Assembly: GCF_031202265.1 (NCBI RefSeq)
Contig: NZ_CP100604.1
Coordinates: forward strand, 7,732,501 to 7,796,500
Length of the DNA: 64,000 nucleotides
Reading direction: 5' to 3'
From: Bradyrhizobium sp. Ash2021
Lineage (GTDB): Bacteria; Pseudomonadota; Alphaproteobacteria; Rhizobiales; Xanthobacteraceae
In this document: positions 62,536 to 64,000 of the stretch, in pieces
Numbering within the stretch: the stretch's first letter is position 1
How the letters are laid out: each line of letters opens with the position of its first letter
The notes under the pieces: model-generated
Told to the model about the DNA's origin: nothing
Seen by the model: the letters and a program-made list of their open reading frames with translations, nothing else
The model's database searches: none
Made by a program: the position numbers and the translations under genes

Positions 62536-64000
62536 TCATTTCTTGTGTCCGGCTTTCGATGCCTCGAACGCATCTCGATAGCCCCGGGCAATTGTCCGCA
62601 CGCCGCGCCCGATGTCTTCGTACGCTTCGTCGGGCAGGTTCGCCAAGGAAACGCGCAGCGACCAGTCAGGCGCCTCAAAGCCGCCGCCGTTGAGCAGCAC
62701 GATTCCGTGTGCCTCGGCCAGCCGGAAAGCAAGATCGAGCGGGTGGACGTGCTTCTTCAGGTATTCGACCGCCTCGTCGCCGATATTCTTTCGAGCCCAG
62801 AACTCGAAATCGACCAAGCCGTAATAGGCGTCGTAGTTCGGGTTTGGAGAAAGCTTTAGGCCCAGGCTGTCTATCATGGTCCAGACGCGGCGATTGACGA
62901 TCTCCTTGCAAGCGGCCTGGTAACGCTTTTGTCCATCCATCATCTCGCTGAGGGAGAACAGGCTCATCATCACCTGCTGTGGCAGCGAGAGCCCCGCCGT
63001 GTGGTTGAGCGCCACATCGCGGCTGTCGGCGACAATACGGTCGATGAATTTGATCTTGCGCGGCTCCAGTGTCAGCGCGCCGTAACGCTTGTCCAATGCC
63101 TTTAACTCGGCGTCCGGCAGCTTGGCGATCATCTTGTCGAAAATGTTGTCCTCATGGGTGGCGATGACACCGAGCCGCCACCCGGTGCAGCCGAAATATT
63201 TCGAATAGGAGTAAACACCGATCGTGTTCTGGGGGAGTTCGCCGAGCAAGGACCGGAAATCATCGACGAATGTGCCATACACGTCGTCCGTTAACAGCAT
63301 CAGATCCGGACGCTTGTTCTTCACCAGTTTCGTAAGCTTGCCGATGGTTTCCTTGCTCAGTGCCATGCCGGTCGGATTGCCGGGATTGACAATGAAGAAT
63401 GCTTTGATCTTCGGATCTTCGAGCTTCTTGATCTCGTCGTCGGTGAACTGGAACTGGTTCTCCTGCGGAGCTCTCACGTGAACAACCTTGAGGTCATAGT
63501 CCTCCAGATGCGTCATCTCGAGATAGGGTGTGAAAATAGGAGTTCCGAGCGCAATGGTGTCGCCGGGATGCAGCAGCCGATTGGCCTTGAGCGATTTGAA
63601 AATGTAGCACATTGCCGCGGTACCACCCTCGACCGCGTAAAGATCGAACTTGCCGGGCGGCCGCGGCTTGCCACACATCGCCCACATCAGATATTCGTGC
63701 ACTATCCGCTCGTTATGGACCAGCATTCGATCCGGCACTGGATAGTTGTCGCCGATGATTGAATCGACGAGTTCGTGGACGAATGCGTCTGGATCAAACC
63801 CGAACGTCTTGGTCGCAAACTGCATCGCCGAGGAAAGGAAGCCGGCGCCGGGCATGTCCGCCTGCTTTGCGAGCCACGCCTCGAATCGCGCTGCGATACC
63901 TTTTGCCTGCGGCATTCCGCCGATCCCGGCAGCATGTTCGAATACACGTTTGCTCTCGGTGACAGCGAACTGGCCAAGCAGGAAGAAGCCCTCGCGCGGC
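62536..64000 (-). CDS. asdA: Aspartate aminotransferase/aspartate 4-decarboxylase (5' end outside window)
   Basis: A PLP enzyme of fold type I, at least 487 residues in the window. It reads like bifunctional aspartate 4-decarboxylase/transaminase, which turns aspartate into alanine and CO2. FIVNPGNPTGMALS binds PLP, YGTFVDDFRSLL follows, and the Schiff-base lysine is in SYSKYFGCTGWRLG. The family is about 530-545 residues, so roughly 50 residues lie past base 64000; the frame is open through the edge and ATG 63915 is internal. A transporter-like fragment follows on the same strand. In cells it generates proton-motive force with AspT. Confidence 0.88.
   Translation of the reverse strand, partial: PREGFFLLGQFAVTESKRVFEHAAGIGGMPQAKGIAARFEAWLAKQADMPGAGFLSSAMQFATKTFGFDPDAFVHELVDSIIGDNYPVPDRMLVHNERIVHEYLMWAMCGKPRPPGKFDLYAVEGGTAAMCYIFKSLKANRLLHPGDTIALGTPIFTPYLEMTHLEDYDLKVVHVRAPQENQFQFTDDEIKKLEDPKIKAFFIVNPGNPTGMALSKETIGKLTKLVKNKRPDLMLLTDDVYGTFVDDFRSLLGELPQNTIGVYSYSKYFGCTGWRLGVIATHEDNIFDKMIAKLPDAELKALDKRYGALTLEPRKIKFIDRIVADSRDVALNHTAGLSLPQQVMMSLFSLSEMMDGQKRYQAACKEIVNRRVWTMIDSLGLKLSPNPNYDAYYGLVDFEFWARKNIGDEAVEYLKKHVHPLDLAFRLAEAHGIVLLNGGGFEAPDWSLRVSLANLPDEAYEDIGRGVRTIARGYRDAFEASKAGHKK

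Overview
The window looks like a chromosomal segment of a Bradyrhizobium-type alphaproteobacterium. Supporting signs are high GC, a DUF3551 secreted protein, a phasin, a second short FtsZ, cyanide-insensitive type cytochrome bd genes, many small secreted proteins of rhizobial type, and four TTGA-N6-TCAA boxes typical of FixK/FNR control. The taxon is inferred from gene families only. No rRNA, tRNA or CRISPR array was found.

Layout. 1-11.3 kb: a stress and detoxification block with the 3' part of a nitrilase, an NmrA-type reductase, an AraC regulator, a DUF417 membrane protein, a GMC oxidoreductase, an alpha/beta hydrolase, a DUF3551 protein, a Tat-exported metallo-beta-lactamase-fold hydrolase, a DsrE protein, catalase, and a short-chain dehydrogenase broken by frameshifts. 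12-16 kb: cydAB plus an aldehyde dehydrogenase. 16.5-20.2 kb: a winged-helix-like small protein, a cold-shock protein, and a UvrD-type helicase paired with a YedK/HMCES peptidase. 20.3-24.5 kb: an AT-richer insert carrying a tniB-orf-tniQ operon of Tn7/Tn5053 type with no transposase. Its left edge cuts a zinc-finger gene. 24.5-29.2 kb: a small membrane protein, a phasin, a coiled-coil protein and accessory FtsZ. 29.5-35.6 kb: a six-gene hydantoin/dihydropyrimidine-type catabolic operon (MFS transporter, AMDase/maleate-isomerase-like protein, GntR regulator, Asp/Glu racemase-like protein, hydantoinase, alpha/beta hydrolase). 35.8-37.2 kb: gene remnants, including what reads as the C-terminus of a prokaryotic Argonaute. 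37.3-42.3 kb: Kup potassium transporter, a saccharopine-dehydrogenase-like reductase and an NDUFA9-like protein. 42.3-52.5 kb: small hypothetical proteins mixed with decayed fragments (histidine kinase, HD domain, ankyrin, transglutaminase) and an HU protein. 52.5-61.9 kb: a set of operons that mostly sit behind FixK-like boxes (ABC binding protein, small exported proteins, a DUF3300/S74 protein with DUF2950, an HlyD-type membrane protein) followed by a PPK2 polyphosphate kinase. 61.9-64 kb: an exported paralogue and an aspartate transaminase/4-decarboxylase running off the right edge.

The most notable items are the transposase-less TniB/TniQ operon with its small middle gene, the Argonaute remnant with a coupled downstream ORF, the FixK-box set at 53.8-60.5 kb, and the hydantoin operon whose racemase-like protein lacks both expected catalytic cysteines.
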